A stretch of DNA of 64,000 nucleotides from Beverwykella pulmonaria (GCA_001599595.1 BCHH01000011.1:517894-581893); one strand, 5' to 3'; shown: positions 13,000-23,483, numbered from the stretch's first letter. Translations and numbers: made by a program. The notes: generated by a model from the sequence alone, not told the origin.

Positions 13000-13968
13000 T
13001 TATTGCCTCCTCATTACACTCCTCTCCCCATCCCATCCCACCCTCCGCTCTCTCGCGCCCTTTTCACCCCCAACCCACTCCTCCGCCACTCTCCCCGTCG
13101 CCTCCCCAATCTCTTTCTCCCTCGCCTTCCCACCGCCATGCATCCCATGATCTGCGCCCTCAACCACCACCAGCCAACTCTGCGCTCTCATGTTCTCCCT
13201 CACACCGTCTAGCAAATCAAGCGGACACATGCTATCCTGCTCCCCGATGATGAAGAGCACGTTAATATGCGGTGGGAGGTCGAGTAATATCTGATCCCGA
13301 ACATCCTTGGGTCCCTGGAGGGGATACGAAACAAGGACTAAATCCACAGATTCCGCAGGAGAGGATGCAGATGAAGAGAGGATTTCCGTCGCTGCGATAA
13401 CGGCGGCTCGCGCGCCCATACTTCGGCCCCCCAACAACAGCTCTTTTCTCTCCTCGCCCTTCTCTTCATCTCTTAAGTATTCCACACAAGCGTGGAACCC
13501 TTTCACCCGCGCGCCTAGATTCATACTCCCCTGAAACGCGAGAATTTTCCCTCTATGTGCGTACCCAGTGCAGAAATTTGTCACTGCGGGTGCGGAGAGG
13601 GTGCCGCCTGCGCCGTGGGTGAAGATCAATGTGCGTGATGCTGTAAACGCGGAGCTGTATTTCTGGCATATGAGGGGAGACTTGAGGGACGCTGAGGCCT
13701 CGCTTAGGGTGATGTATTTAGTTTCTGTGTTGGTGTGCACATCCTCGTGATTGGAATTTTTGGTCTTGGAAGTTTCGGCCTTGGTCCTAGAATGCGGTTT
13801 TGAAGTTCCGCTCCTCGAGATCTTGCTCTTCAGTGATGGCTTTGATGGCCTCGGTGGTTTGGTCGCGGTGTCTGCGTCTTTCTTCGACGACGAGCGAGTA
13901 ACACGTCTCTTTTGATCTGGTGCGTCCACCTCGGAAGGACCAGGAGCTCTGCTACGTTTGGGCGGCAT
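13000..13968 (-). CDS. KANL3/TEX30-type alpha/beta hydrolase (322 aa)
   Basis: Single exon. Residues 1-75 are basic and disordered (MPPKRSR, RRVTRSSSKK), suggesting nuclear localisation. The hydrolase fold follows: FTHGAGG (116-122) as the oxyanion-side loop, GGRSMGAR (180-187) with nucleophile Ser183, GEQDSMCP with Asp245, and GADHGMHG with His274. This arrangement fits the TEX30/KANL3 alpha/beta-hydrolase family, whose animal members include a subunit of the NSL histone acetyltransferase complex. The substrate is unknown, and many fungal members are unannotated. All three catalytic residues are present, so an active enzyme is plausible. The last 30 residues are charged and variable. Confidence 0.75.
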   Translation of the reverse strand: MPPKRSRAPGPSEVDAPDQKRRVTRSSSKKDADTATKPPRPSKPSLKSKISRSGTSKPHSRTKAETSKTKNSNHEDVHTNTETKYITLSEASASLKSPLICQKYSSAFTASRTLIFTHGAGGTLSAPAVTNFCTGYAHRGKILAFQGSMNLGARVKGFHACVEYLRDEEKGEERKELLLGGRSMGARAAVIAATEILSSSASSPAESVDLVLVSYPLQGPKDVRDQILLDLPPHINVLFIIGEQDSMCPLDLLDGVRENMRAQSWLVVVEGADHGMHGGGKAREKEIGEATGRVAEEWVGGEKGARERRVGWDGERSVMRRQ

Positions 13969-14350
13969 TGTGGTTTGCTAGGTATGGGATCCTGAACTGA
14001 GGCTTACCGCAATGGCGCGCCTAGAATTTACCTGAGGTTGGGAGATCAAGAGATGAATTCTCGTGAAGAATATATGGTATTTTTCTCAATGTCGTCGAAT
14101 ATAGGGCGATTAGACGGCTTGCTGATTTGATATTATTGCTTCGCTGGCGGTTGAGGACGTTTGAGGTCTCGTCTGAATCGCAGCCACTCATCAGCCACTC
14201 ATCAGCCACATTCACACGAATTTCAACTTCAATAATCGCCCAAATCAACCTCAATCCACTTGATTACAAACATACTCGACGGCAGGCAATTCAGGGACCT
14301 CTTGAAACACCATCGAACCTTCCTCCCAAGCCCACACGCCTCATTCTACA

Positions 14351-14586
14351 ACTCAATAGCCACAAAAGCCACCCATATGCAAGCCCCTGCGAGCCCAACC
14401 AACAATCGTGCGGAGCGAAATAATTAAGTGTACTGTAGTAGTCGCCCAAACCCACCGCTTAGTTAAAAACTCAATAGCCACTAAAGCCACCCACCCGCAA
14501 GCCCACCTGCAAGCCCGGTTGCATTCTCCCGAGATCATGCGCCGCGAAATAAATAAGTTTAGTAATGGTCTAAGCCAAATGAAACC
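14351..14586. repeat. Imperfect tandem duplication, unit ~118 bp
   Basis: ACTCAATAGCCACAAAAGCC at 14351 recurs at 14469 with one change. It is followed in both copies by CACCC, GCAAGCCC, a GCGAAATAA-type block and a closing AAGCC/AACCC segment. The copies have drifted by substitutions and small gaps. Confidence 0.65.
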
Positions 14587-14876
14587 CAGAAGCCGAATGG
14601 GTATATATATGCGAATGGAATGCGTCCAAAAACGAAGTAATCAACATATGTGCTGTTAGCACCATAGTTCTTTCTATCCCAGAATGCCAAACTCCAAATG
14701 ATGGGCGCCATAAAATCGCCAACGCCAACGTCTTGCTTCCGCGACGTTCTAACTTTTTCAACTCCCGGGAACCCTGAATTATACAGATGAGGCGGTACAT
14801 GCATGGCCTGCATATCCAAAGAACCTCAGGTCGTTTGTATTGACAGTGGTCTGCGGATGGTACCAAAGATGACGAC

Positions 14877-14898
14877 GCCAGCCAGCCAGCCAGCCAGC
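14877..14898. repeat. (GCCA)5 microsatellite
   Basis: Five perfect copies of GCCA plus GC. It lies in non-coding DNA and is likely to be polymorphic in length. Confidence 0.9.
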
Positions 14899-15046
14899 AA
14901 ACAAACATGCATCTCGCGCTGGCATCTGCAATGCCTCACAAGCCGTCACCAACTCATTTCCTTGCCGTGTTGCCAACCTTGTTCGGACGGAAATATTGTA
15001 TAACCCTCTGTATCACATTTCGTCTCGGCTGGCAACACGCCTCATG

Positions 15047-17227
15047 TCAGCTCGGCTGATTCTGATCCGGATCCTGGTCCTGGTTTAAACAACTCAGTAA
15101 CACCTTGACCAGCAGGTTCCGATCAACAGGTTTCGCAACATAGGCAGTCATCCCTTTCGAAATGTATGATTCTGCGTGGCCTTTGAGCGCATTTGCCGTC
15201 ATTGCTATGATCGGGGTGTTGATGCCCGCGTCGCGGATCATCCTGGTAGCGCCAACTCCGTCGATAATAGGCATGTTGATATCCATGAGTATGACGTGAT
15301 ACGGTGGAGGATCTTTGGTAGACAACGCCACTGCTTCCTTGCCGTTGACAGCCAGGTCGACGCTGTTGAATCCAAGCCCGGCTAGAATCTTCAACATGAC
15401 CTTCTGGTTGATGGGATTGTCTTCTGCGAGCAGGACGTGTTTGTTGATGGCGGCGAGTTTAATTTCCTCAAAGGGTGAGGTATTTGAGGAAAGAGCCAAC
15501 GCGTTAAAATCGTTATTCAGACCCTCAATGGGATCAATCTGACTGACTTTCTTGAGCTTAGCTGTAAACCAGAATACGCTGCCCTGTCCTTCGGGGTTGG
15601 GATGGAAGCCGATGTTTCCACCCATTAGTTCCGCTAGACCCTTGCAGATGGACAGTCCAAGACCCGTGCCTTGATGGCGCTTTGTTGCGGAGTTGTCGAG
15701 TTGCGTAAAGGGGGTGAAGAGAGTGTTAGCGACGGGAGCCGGGACGCCAATACCAGTGTCTGTGACTTCGGTCAAGATGGTATAAAACTGCTCGTCTTCG
15801 CTCTGCAGAGTGGCACTCAGCCGCACATATCCTTCTTCTGTAAACTTGACAGCATTGGAGATAAGGTTTTGCAAGATTTGACGTAATCGAAGGCTATCAC
15901 CTTCTGCAGCCGCTGGAAGTCGAGGGTCGAGCTGGCTTTCGAGTAATATTTGTGGCGGGCAGCATCTTTGGTGTATTTTGAATATAGACCGGATGATATC
16001 TGCAAAGTTGATGACGTCTTTACTAACGGAGAAGGATCCATTCGCGAGCTTGGAGTAGTCGAGGATGTCATTGATGACTTGGAGCAAGAGTTCACCAGAC
16101 TGCTGAATAACGCCTGCTAAATCCAATTGCTCGGGATCAAGGGGCGTATCGAGGAGCAAAGTCAGGGCGGACAGCATGCCTGGGAGCCGGTCAATACACA
16201 TATCCGTCAGTAGCAGATGCTTTCCCTTACCATGCATAGGAGTCCGAATCTCGTGGCTCATGTTGGCCAAAAAGTCCGACTTGAGCTTGGACGCCTGCTC
16301 ATACGCAGAGATTAGTTCGGCCTCGGCCCTTCGTCTCTCGCTCAGGTCTCGAGTGACTTTGCTGTATCCCAGCAGAGTGTCGCCTCGAAATACGGGAGTG
16401 ATGACCACGTTGGCCCAGAACCTAGACCCGTCTTTTCGGTACCGCCATCCCTCATCTTCGACTCGGCCATCTCGTAGGGCGGTTGTAAGCTCTATCTCCG
16501 GCTTGTGATTGTTGCGGTCTTCTTGACTGTAGAAGCGGGAGAAATGCTGGCCAACAATCTCGTCTCTAGTGTAGCCCTTGAACATCTGGGCCCCTGCGTT
16601 CCACGTCGCCACGTTCCCGCTGGGATCTAGCATAAAAATGGCATAGTCTTTTACAGTCTCGACCAAGATTCTAAATGTCTCGTTGGCGTCGAGTCGCTCC
16701 TCGAGCTCCAGCCGCCGTTGCAGTTCTTCGGTGACGTTGTGGAACTCCATTTGGATGTACCGCAGGCTACCATGGTGGAATATGGGGACGATGCGGATGC
16801 GCCAGGTGATCTGGCCGTCCTTGTACTGCAGCTGGTAGGGGCGACGGGTATCAATTGCAATGCGAAACGCTTCGTGGGCTGCCAGCGAGGGCACGGTCGC
16901 CTTTTGTTGGTCAAAAAAGTCGTAGGCATGCAGCCCCACCACGCGTTCCCGCGTGCATTCGCCCGAAACCTCGACGTAGGAATCCGACACCTGGCAAATT
17001 ACAAGATGCGCATCCAGCACAATGGTGGGAATGGGGGTGTGCCGGAATACTATATGAAGGCCCTCGTTCTCGTCTGCCTGGGGGGGCGGGAGATCGGCAA
17101 CGGCAACGGCAGCAGCAGCAGCAGCAGCGGCGGCGGCGGACGTAGGATAGGGCGGCCTTGGGGGTGTTTGCAGAGAGTGAGGCCTTGGTCGGCCGATGAT
17201 GACGCGTGCGCCCGGCGGACTGGCCAT
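15047..17227 (-). CDS. PAS hybrid histidine kinase with receiver domain (709 aa)
   Basis: Coding segments 17227-16231 and 16179-15047 flank a 51-nt intron (GTAAGG..CAG). Removing it restores the H-box SHEIRTPMHGMLSAL. Domains in order: a poly-Ala/Pro N-terminus (10 Ala at 31-40), PAS1 about 55-165, PAS2 plus PAC about 182-300 (VKDYAIFML, GYSKVTRDLSERR), HisKA with phospho-accepting His325, and a HATPase with NLISNAVKF (N box), DTGIGVP and GTGLGLSI. The C-terminal receiver (580-695) has the EDN acidic pocket, phospho-acceptor Asp632 in LMDINMP, and K682 in AKPVD. No membrane segment is seen, so it is probably cytosolic and feeds an Ypd1-type phosphorelay. The signal is unknown; PAS domains may bind a ligand or cofactor. 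The ATG at 17281 is an in-frame alternative. The Ala tract is encoded by a GCN repeat near 17,096-17,140. Confidence 0.9.
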   Translation of the reverse strand: MASPPGARVIIGRPRPHSLQTPPRPPYPTSAAAAAAAAAAVAVADLPPPQADENEGLHIVFRHTPIPTIVLDAHLVICQVSDSYVEVSGECTRERVVGLHAYDFFDQQKATVPSLAAHEAFRIAIDTRRPYQLQYKDGQITWRIRIVPIFHHGSLRYIQMEFHNVTEELQRRLELEERLDANETFRILVETVKDYAIFMLDPSGNVATWNAGAQMFKGYTRDEIVGQHFSRFYSQEDRNNHKPEIELTTALRDGRVEDEGWRYRKDGSRFWANVVITPVFRGDTLLGYSKVTRDLSERRRAEAELISAYEQASKLKSDFLANMSHEIRTPMHGKGKHLLLTDMCIDRLPGMLSALTLLLDTPLDPEQLDLAGVIQQSGELLLQVINDILDYSKLANGSFSVSKDVINFADIIRSIFKIHQRCCPPQILLESQLDPRLPAAAEGDSLRLRQILQNLISNAVKFTEEGYVRLSATLQSEDEQFYTILTEVTDTGIGVPAPVANTLFTPFTQLDNSATKRHQGTGLGLSICKGLAELMGGNIGFHPNPEGQGSVFWFTAKLKKVSQIDPIEGLNNDFNALALSSNTSPFEEIKLAAINKHVLLAEDNPINQKVMLKILAGLGFNSVDLAVNGKEAVALSTKDPPPYHVILMDINMPIIDGVGATRMIRDAGINTPIIAMTANALKGHAESYISKGMTAYVAKPVDRNLLVKVLLSCLNQDQDPDQNQPS

Positions 17228-17729
17228 GTTGCTGGGGACGGCGAGAGGCGCCTTTATAATGTAGGAGAGACCAGCACACATGGGCAGGAGGGAAGGAAGA
17301 TACTCGTACGACTTTTGCAGGTTTGCAGGGAAACGCAGCCTGGCGGCTTTTGTGCCGTCGCCAGGACTCAGGGACTCAGGGCCTGGGGGAGCCAGAACAA
17401 GGCCGATCCTAGCGCGTCTTCCTCGACGCAGCTGTGGCGCCTCCAAAAGCTGGGCATGTCGCGCACAAAATCGCCATTCTCTGTGCCATTGCGTTGCCAA
17501 TTAGTCGGTGCACACAGCTGTGAGTTCGGACGGACCGGCGGGACCTTCTGCCGTCCTGTTGTGGAGAGTCATGCAGCAGAAGAGAGCCAATCCAGCCGTA
17601 GATGGAAGGGGAATAGCAGGCTTCACTTGCACGGCTCACCCATTACGTTATCGGCTCTTCAAGACTGCCCAAAGTGTGGCTCTCTCCCTCTTTCCACGTA
17701 CCGCTCGCGATCCCGAGACCACGTACATC
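17228..17729. other. Kinase upstream region
   Basis: The kinase frame stays open upstream to about 17,500 but has only a non-ATG start there. It contains no extra domain, so I treat it as leader/promoter. No other gene is seen. Confidence 0.5.
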
Positions 17730-18419
17730 ATGCCCAACCTCCTTGGACTACGGATCGAACTTGTCGACGGGATCTTATCGCACCTGGGACTTCCCGTGGA
17801 CAGAAACCCACTTCTCAGCCTCTGCTGAACACGCAGGACGCTTCCGGAACGTTGCACATGCATTGCTTTTCCGCCAGCTGGTCATCCACCAGTGGGAGGT
17901 CAACGAGATGCAGAGATATTGGTCCCACCCGCCCAGACGAGGAACAGCCTGCGCCCCCGCCTGGCAGCCCGCGGCCTCCATGTTATTCCGCTGGTGCTGT
18001 TTTGTCGAACGCTCGTCGAACGTCTGGATTTGACTCGGCACGTGAAGAAGATCGATTGCCAGATCACCGACCTTGATAACCATCGCATGCGCGGCACTGA
18101 GAGTTGGGCTGCGAAGAACTTGCTCTCTGCTTCCGATGTAGCATGCTCGTAGAGGCCAAGCCGCCAGAGGGGACAGATCCCCGACCCACCAGACCAAAAG
18201 AAAGACATTCTCTATTTCGATCCACAGGCGTATATCACGCTGCTTCTTTCGAAAATCCTAACGGTTGAGGTTGTGCATGGAAGCCTTCGATATGCTTCCT
18301 GGCTCCACGAGGTTTGGCATCCTCTTCTCCGCCACATGAACGAGTTCCGGCTGTGGAGCTCATGGGTCATCACTCTTTGTGGCAGAGCGGTATCGAGGAG
18401 GGGGAACTTTGTCAGATGA
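17730..18419 (+). pseudogene. Broken F-box protein gene
   Basis: MPNLLGLRIELVDGILSHL opens at 17730 and matches the LPxELxxxILxHL start of fungal F-box domains. It runs into a TGA at 17826. The expected continuation (AGRFRNVAHALLFRQLVIHQ) is in the next frame at about 17,830-17,890. RTLVERLDLTRHVKKIDCQI, typical of the segment after the F-box, is back in the first frame near 18,010-18,060. A TAG stops that frame at 18150. DILYFDPQAYITLLLSKIL then resumes in it up to TGA at 18417. Two compensating frame changes plus two stops argue for a decayed gene, though undetected introns could explain part of it. F-box proteins recruit substrates to SCF ubiquitin ligases; this copy is unlikely to work. 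Confidence 0.6.
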
Positions 18420-18602
18420 CGAAGACGAGGCTAATCACCATGTATATCAAGAACTGAACTCCGATTCTGCGTACATGGGTAGCAACCAGGCTTTGAGCCG
18501 CGGGATGGTGGGATACGCCTGTCCTTGAATGTGTTGCATCGGAAGCAATTTAGGGAATCTTTGCCAAAGAACTAATCTGACTGTGGTTTCTTCTCGGGGC
18601 AC

Positions 18603-18632
18603 TTGGATTCTTGAATTCTTGAATTCTTGAAT
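18603..18632. repeat. 8-bp tandem repeat TTGAATTC
   Basis: TTGGATTC is followed by two perfect TTGAATTC units and six bases of a fourth. The unit contains EcoRI-type GAATTC palindromes. Confidence 0.85.
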
Positions 18633-19248
18633 CCCGATATTGACTTAAAAAGAAAGGTCAGCGTAATACTTGCTCTTTCCATGCCCTTGATCACGTAGCA
18701 TCAAAGCTTCGCCGACAAATTTCCGCCGACTAAGCAACATTCAATCGCAATGTCGTCTGTACAAGCAATATCGCCTTATTAAATGCGGACTAGCACATGA
18801 GATCGGGAGCCGATCATGTCACCCTCCCCTTATACTGTATCGGCCAAGCAATGCATGGCACCCTCACGTGCAGCAACTGGGGTGCTTCGGCACGCTCGGC
18901 ACCCTCTCTACCGAGCGCATCCCTGGACCCTGAGCTCTCGGCTCCAATCAAAAAACTTCCCGCGCGGCGTTTGCTCATCAATTGAGCGCTAGTCTTTCGT
19001 CCATCTCGGAAGCAATAATCCAGGGGTCTTCTTTTAGGACTTTGGTGCATCCAAATTCGAGCTTGCCACCGATAACTTCGAGCATTCAACCAGGCGGAAA
19101 TAAGGGTGACGAGGCTCCGCAGTGGAGCATGGCGTAGAGCGAGAGCGAAAGCGAAAGGGAATAGCTATAATTGGAGTGAGTGGAGTAGGGAGAGAGATTC
19201 GACGTCATGCATGCTTAGATTATTCCTACCACGGTGGTATTTGTAGAA

Positions 19249-19254
19249 TATAAG
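19249..19254 (+). promoter_or_regulatory. Probable TATA box of the secreted-protein gene
   Basis: TATAAG lies about 130 bp before the ATG at 19382. A pyrimidine-rich leader follows it, a common layout for highly expressed fungal secreted-protein genes. Confidence 0.4.
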
Positions 19255-19381
19255 TAGTGTACCTTCTCCCCCCCCCTAATCGTTCATCATCTACGAAGGC
19301 ATCCCTCTTTGTACCTGACATCCTACCTCACACTCGCTCAACTGCATTCGCTTGATCCCCACACTCGCTTTACCACCAACC

Positions 19382-19857
19382 ATGCGTTTCTCCCTCCTCC
19401 CCCTCGCCCTCATTGGCCTGTCCTCCGCCGCCGCGCTCCCCCGTCGCGACGCCGACTATGGCTCATGGGCCATAACCCTAACCATCTCCTCTGCCGCCAG
19501 CGGCTACCAATCGCGCACCCTAACCTCCGTTTATTCCTCGGCCGACCTCGCCTCCCCCATAACCGTAACCTGCAACTATCTAAACATGCCAGGCGACAAC
19601 GTGCCGAGCGTTGACGAGTGCGACGATGCTAGCTTCAGCTATTATTATTTTGGGGACAGTAAGTTTTTCTCCTTTGCGCTGGCATGGAAAAAGTTGGGTG
19701 CTAATGTATGATAGCGGTCGGTGTACAGCAGACGGTTGGACTTTCAGGCGCGAACGTTACCCTGAGTGGGGAGCAGGAGTTGAGCGAGACGTGTAATTCG
19801 TCCGGGAGGACTTGTACGATTCAGGGAACTGTTCCTGCTTCCGCGGCTGCTGCTTAA
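19382..19857 (+). CDS. Small secreted protein, possibly AltA1-like (139 aa)
   Basis: Exons 19382-19658 and 19715-19857 (56-nt intron) encode 139 residues. Residues 1-19 (MRFSLLPLALIGLSSAAAL) form a clear signal peptide, followed by PRRDADYGSW; the Arg-Arg may be a Kex2-type processing site. The mature part has four cysteines (TVTCNY, VDECDD, SETCNS, RTCTIQ), spaced for two disulphides, and beta-rich alternating Ser/Thr/Val stretches. The start YGSWAITLTISSAASGYQ and the cysteine pattern recall small secreted proteins of Dothideomycetes annotated as AA1-like or hypersensitive-response-inducing. That assignment is by resemblance only. A role at the host or environment surface is plausible but unproven. 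Confidence 0.7.
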
Positions 19858-20306
19858 TGTGCCGACGGACTTCGTCAATAAGCCGGAATGGGACATGGTT
19901 AACAAAGTGTAAAGTGTGGAGAAAAGGTACATATACGCATAATAATAGGTAATGAAAATGAGTTGTCAAACGGCGGAGCGTGTATCCATCTCTTGCGTGG
20001 GCATCAAAGTAAATGTGGTGGATGATCTCGATTTATGATACGTTCCAAAACATAACACAGCCTAGAGTATGGAATTGAACACCTATTCCCATCAAAGCCA
20101 GACGCCGCCGCATATGGACTGAAAGTTGTGATAACCATAGATGAAAACGCCAGTTATCCGGTCCTCTTCCCCCAGTAACTACCCTCCCCCAAGTAAAACA
20201 GGTGGTCTTCCGTAGCTCCTGGCGGTAAGGCATGGCCTGATGAGAAGATGTAATCAGTGTATAATGCAATATAGTCAGGCAACCGTGCAGATCCAGCGCG
20301 TGCCAA
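19858..20306. other. Intergenic, convergent
   Basis: Between the 3' ends of the secreted-protein gene and UBC1. No gene or structured element is recognised. Confidence 0.5.
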
Positions 20307-21154
20307 TCACGATTCGCCGAAGAGACGCGCGGTGATATCGCCCATATAAGCCTCTTCCAGCTCGTAATCCTCTCCGCCCATCTTATCGATTCCGACATAT
20401 TCAAAGGCAGCAACGACGCTCTCCACGTCGAAGCCCATTGCGACAAAGCGGTCGACGAGGTCCTTGTTGTAGCCGTGGTACCTGTATGGAATTGGTTAGC
20501 AGGCATTAGCAGCTGGGGAGCGAAGTGTGTCATACGCAGCAAGCTTGACCTTGGCCTCATTCTCCTTGGCCAGCTGGGCCTTTCTCTTGATCGACTCTGC
20601 CGTGGCACCGCCGCTGCTCTCCGCTATCTCCTTTTTCTGTGCTCCTGCATATTTGACAGCCCAATCGCGGGCGACATGCTCGAACTCGGAAGGATTTCGG
20701 ATGAGCATGCCCGCGACCTCGGCGTCTTGTGGGTCCTTGGGCTCGGGTGTGCTGAGGAGGGACTGTAGGGAGATCAAGGCAGACTTGATCGTGAGTACTG
20801 GTGACCATTGGGATGATAGCGTGTCCAAGCAGATGGCGCCCTAGACCGGTCAGCACGCCCCCCAAATGCAAGGCTGTCTCGGGTTCCACTCACTGTCTGG
20901 GAGCTGACATTGGGATGCCAAATCTTGGTCTCAAACCTCATGTTCGGGGGTCGGAACGGGTACTCGCTGGGAATCTTGATGTCGACAAAGTAGGTACCGC
21001 CTTCATAGGGGGTATCGGGGGGACCTCGAAACTGGCCCCGCAGATGTGTGAGATCATCGCCGCTCCCTGCAGGATCCACGATAATCTGGGAGAGCTGGTC
21101 GGCCTTGATATCCGCGATCTCCTTCGCAATGCGGCGAGAGCGGTTGGAGGCCAT
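20307..21154 (-). CDS. UBC1: Ubiquitin-conjugating enzyme E2, Ubc1/E2-25K type (246 aa)
   Basis: Exons 21154-20894, 20840-20536 and 20481-20307, with introns of 53 and 54 nt. The UBC fold spans about 1-150: [11 protein letters not shown] helix 1, [28 protein letters not shown] with catalytic Cys91, and [17 protein letters not shown]. The first intron falls just before the active-site motif. After a charged linker ([15 protein letters not shown]), residues about 188-235 form a UBA domain ([19 protein letters not shown]). E2 plus C-terminal UBA is diagnostic for Ubc1/UBE2K, which builds Lys48-linked chains for proteasomal degradation. It is divergent with the proteasome ATPase gene RPT2 across 0.7 kb. 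Confidence 0.93.
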
Positions 21155-21875
21155 GGCGGGTGTTTGGTCGCGAAGAGGTGAAGGGAGTGGAGAAGTTATC
21201 GACGACGAGAGACGAAGAAAAGTTGGCGGAGGGTGGTAGCTAAGTAGGCAGCAAGATCAGGAACCCTATGGATCAAGCGTCAGCCTCAGGCTTGGAGAGG
21301 CGCCAGCGGGGGCCGCTATGAGTCAAGTCAGACAGCGGCACGCAAGCCGGGAGCTGCAGAGACAACCGCTTTCGCTCAAAAGGGCGCGAGACGATGGCCG
21401 CTCACAATGCAGGTGGTTTTGTTGGGTATGTGCAATGGCGGAAGGGTTGAGCGAGATGCCCGGGGTCTGGGAGCTTGCTCTCACCGGCGGGGCTCTAGAG
21501 GTTGAGCACGGTGGCGGGAGGGGGCGCTGTGAAGCTGGAAAGAGTGGTGATGGAGGATCGTGAGATGGATTAGAAGGTGAATGTTCAATGTGTTTTATCT
21601 TCAGCGGTAAGGGCAGCCTTGACGTGTCTGTTTCTCTATGGCGAATGGCAGAAGGTTCGAGGCGTGAGTGCCCGCGTCACTGGCGGAAACGGCACTAAAG
21701 GGCTTGGCAACGAGGCTCCGTCAGCTCGTCTATGGGCATCCATCACCACCACGACAAACACTCCTCCCACAGCGCCCTTACCGTCGCCCTCCGCTCTCTT
21801 CATCGGCCGCTGCCATCTGCACGTATATAGAGCTTGTCGCGGCTTAGCCCCAACACCACTGCGTCATCTGGCACT
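21155..21875. promoter_or_regulatory. Shared promoter region of UBC1 and RPT2
   Basis: 721 bp separate the two divergent start codons. No convincing gene lies inside. I looked for the yeast Rpn4 element GGTGGCAAA and did not see an exact match. Confidence 0.5.
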
Positions 21876-23483
21876 ATGGTGAGCCCGCCTCCCTCCCTGC
21901 GAAGCCCCCGAAATGCTCTGCTAAACGTGTCCAGGGTAACCAGCAGTCCAGCGGCGGTGGAGGACCTCCCGGTGGAGATGGAAGAGACAAGAAAGACAAG
22001 GTTCGTAGTGCTCACATCTTCGAGACGTCACGGAACATGACTTCTGCGAGCCACAACGTCGCCTCGCCGCCGCCGACGAAACAATGCACTAATAGTGGCC
22101 TTGAATAGAAGGATAAGCCCAAGTACGAGCCTCCACCGCAACCAACCACCCGCATCGGGCGTAAGAAGAGAAAGGCCGCCGGTCCCAGTGCCGCCGCGAA
22201 GCTCCCGACCATCTACCCGACCGCGCGATGCAAGCTGAGATACCTGCGCATGCAGCGCATTCACGATCATCTGCTGCTCGAGGAGGAGTACGTCGAGAAC
22301 CAGGAACGTCTCCGGCAGGCAAAGGCTGCCACGACCGCTGCCCCTGTGTCCACCGCCGGAGACCCCGACGCCGCTGACCGGAACGCCGATGAAAGGTCAC
22401 GGGTGGACGATATGCGCGGTAGCCCCATGGGCGTCGGGAATCTGGAGGAGCTCATCGACGACGACCATGCCATCGTTTCTAGCGCCACCGGCCCGGAGTA
22501 CTACGTCTCCATCATGTCCTTCGTCGACAAGGATCTGCTAGAGCCGGGCGCCAGCATCCTGCTGCATCACAAGTCGGTTTCCGTTGTGGGTGTGTTGACG
22601 GATGACGCCGATCCGTTGGTCTCGGTTATGAAGCTGGACAAGGCCCCGACGGAATCGTATGCGGATATCGGTGGGCTAGAACAGCAGATTCAGGAAGTGC
22701 GCGAGGCCGTGGAGCTTCCTCTGCTGCATCCCGAGCTGTACGAGGAGATGGGCATCAAGCCACCAAAGGGTGTCATTCTCTACGGCGCCCCGGGAACGGG
22801 AAAGACCCTGCTGGCCAAGGCTGTGGCAAACCAAACCAGCGCAACCTTCTTAAGAATCGTGGGCAGCGAGCTGATCCAGAAATATCTCGGTGATGGGCCC
22901 CGATTAGTTCGACAGCTCTTCCAGGTCGCCGCCGAACATTCGCCCTCTATTGTCTTCATTGATGAAATCGATGCTATTGGTACCAAGCGCTACGAATCGA
23001 CATCCGGCGGCGAGCGTGAGATTCAGCGTACCATGTTGGAGCTTCTCAATCAACTGGACGGTTTCGATGATCGTGGCGATGTCAAGGTCATCATGGCCAC
23101 GAACAAGATCGAGACTCTCGACCCCGCTCTGATTCGGCCTGGTCGAATCGACAGAAAGATTCTGTTTGAGAATCCTGATCGTAAGTACCCTGCACACGTT
23201 GCATGATATATCCATGACTGATCACCCTACAGAGTCGACCAAGAAGAAGATCTTCACGCTCCACACTTCCAAGATGTCTCTCAACGAAGATGTCGACCTG
23301 GACGAGTTCATCAACCAGAAAGACGACCTTTCCGGTGCCGACATCAAGGCCATCTGCTCCGAGGCTGGACTGTTGGCGCTTCGGGAGCGCCGAATGAGGG
23401 TGAATATGGAGGACTTCCGTGCCGCCAGAGAGCGTGTGTTGAAGACCAAGAGCGAGGGTGAGCCTGAGGGCCTGTATTTGTAG
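21876..23483 (+). CDS. RPT2: 26S proteasome regulatory ATPase Rpt2 (463 aa)
   Basis: Exons 21876-21878, 21935-22000, 22109-23180 and 23233-23483. The first coding exon is only the ATG. The N-terminus MGNQQS keeps the N-myristoylation Gly typical of Rpt2. Then come a basic linker, a coiled coil (about 70-95), the OB domain, and the AAA+ module with Walker A GAPGTGKT (249-256), Walker [10 protein letters not shown] (303-311) and the arginine-finger region [11 protein letters not shown]. The C-terminus LYL is the HbYX-type motif that opens the 20S gate. At 463 residues it is slightly longer than yeast Rpt2, with an Asp/Ala-rich insert near 98-125. Intron 2 has the unusual donor GTTCGT. It unfolds and translocates ubiquitinated substrates. 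Confidence 0.95.

Larger units (their letters stand above)
13969..15046. other. Intergenic with local duplications
   Basis: No gene is seen. The region holds a roughly 118-bp tandem duplication and a tetranucleotide repeat, listed separately, and a short CTCATCAGCCA direct repeat near 14,190. It lies between the 5' end of the hydrolase and the 3' end of the kinase. Confidence 0.55.
18420..19381. other. Intergenic upstream of the secreted-protein gene
   Basis: No gene is seen. It contains an 8-bp tandem repeat at 18603-18632 and a TATA element at 19249, both listed separately. Confidence 0.5.

Noticed and set aside
16718..18076. Long plus-strand frame of 452 codons
   Set aside because: Antisense of the histidine kinase followed by its upstream region; composition is Arg/Gly/Ser-rich shadow coding.
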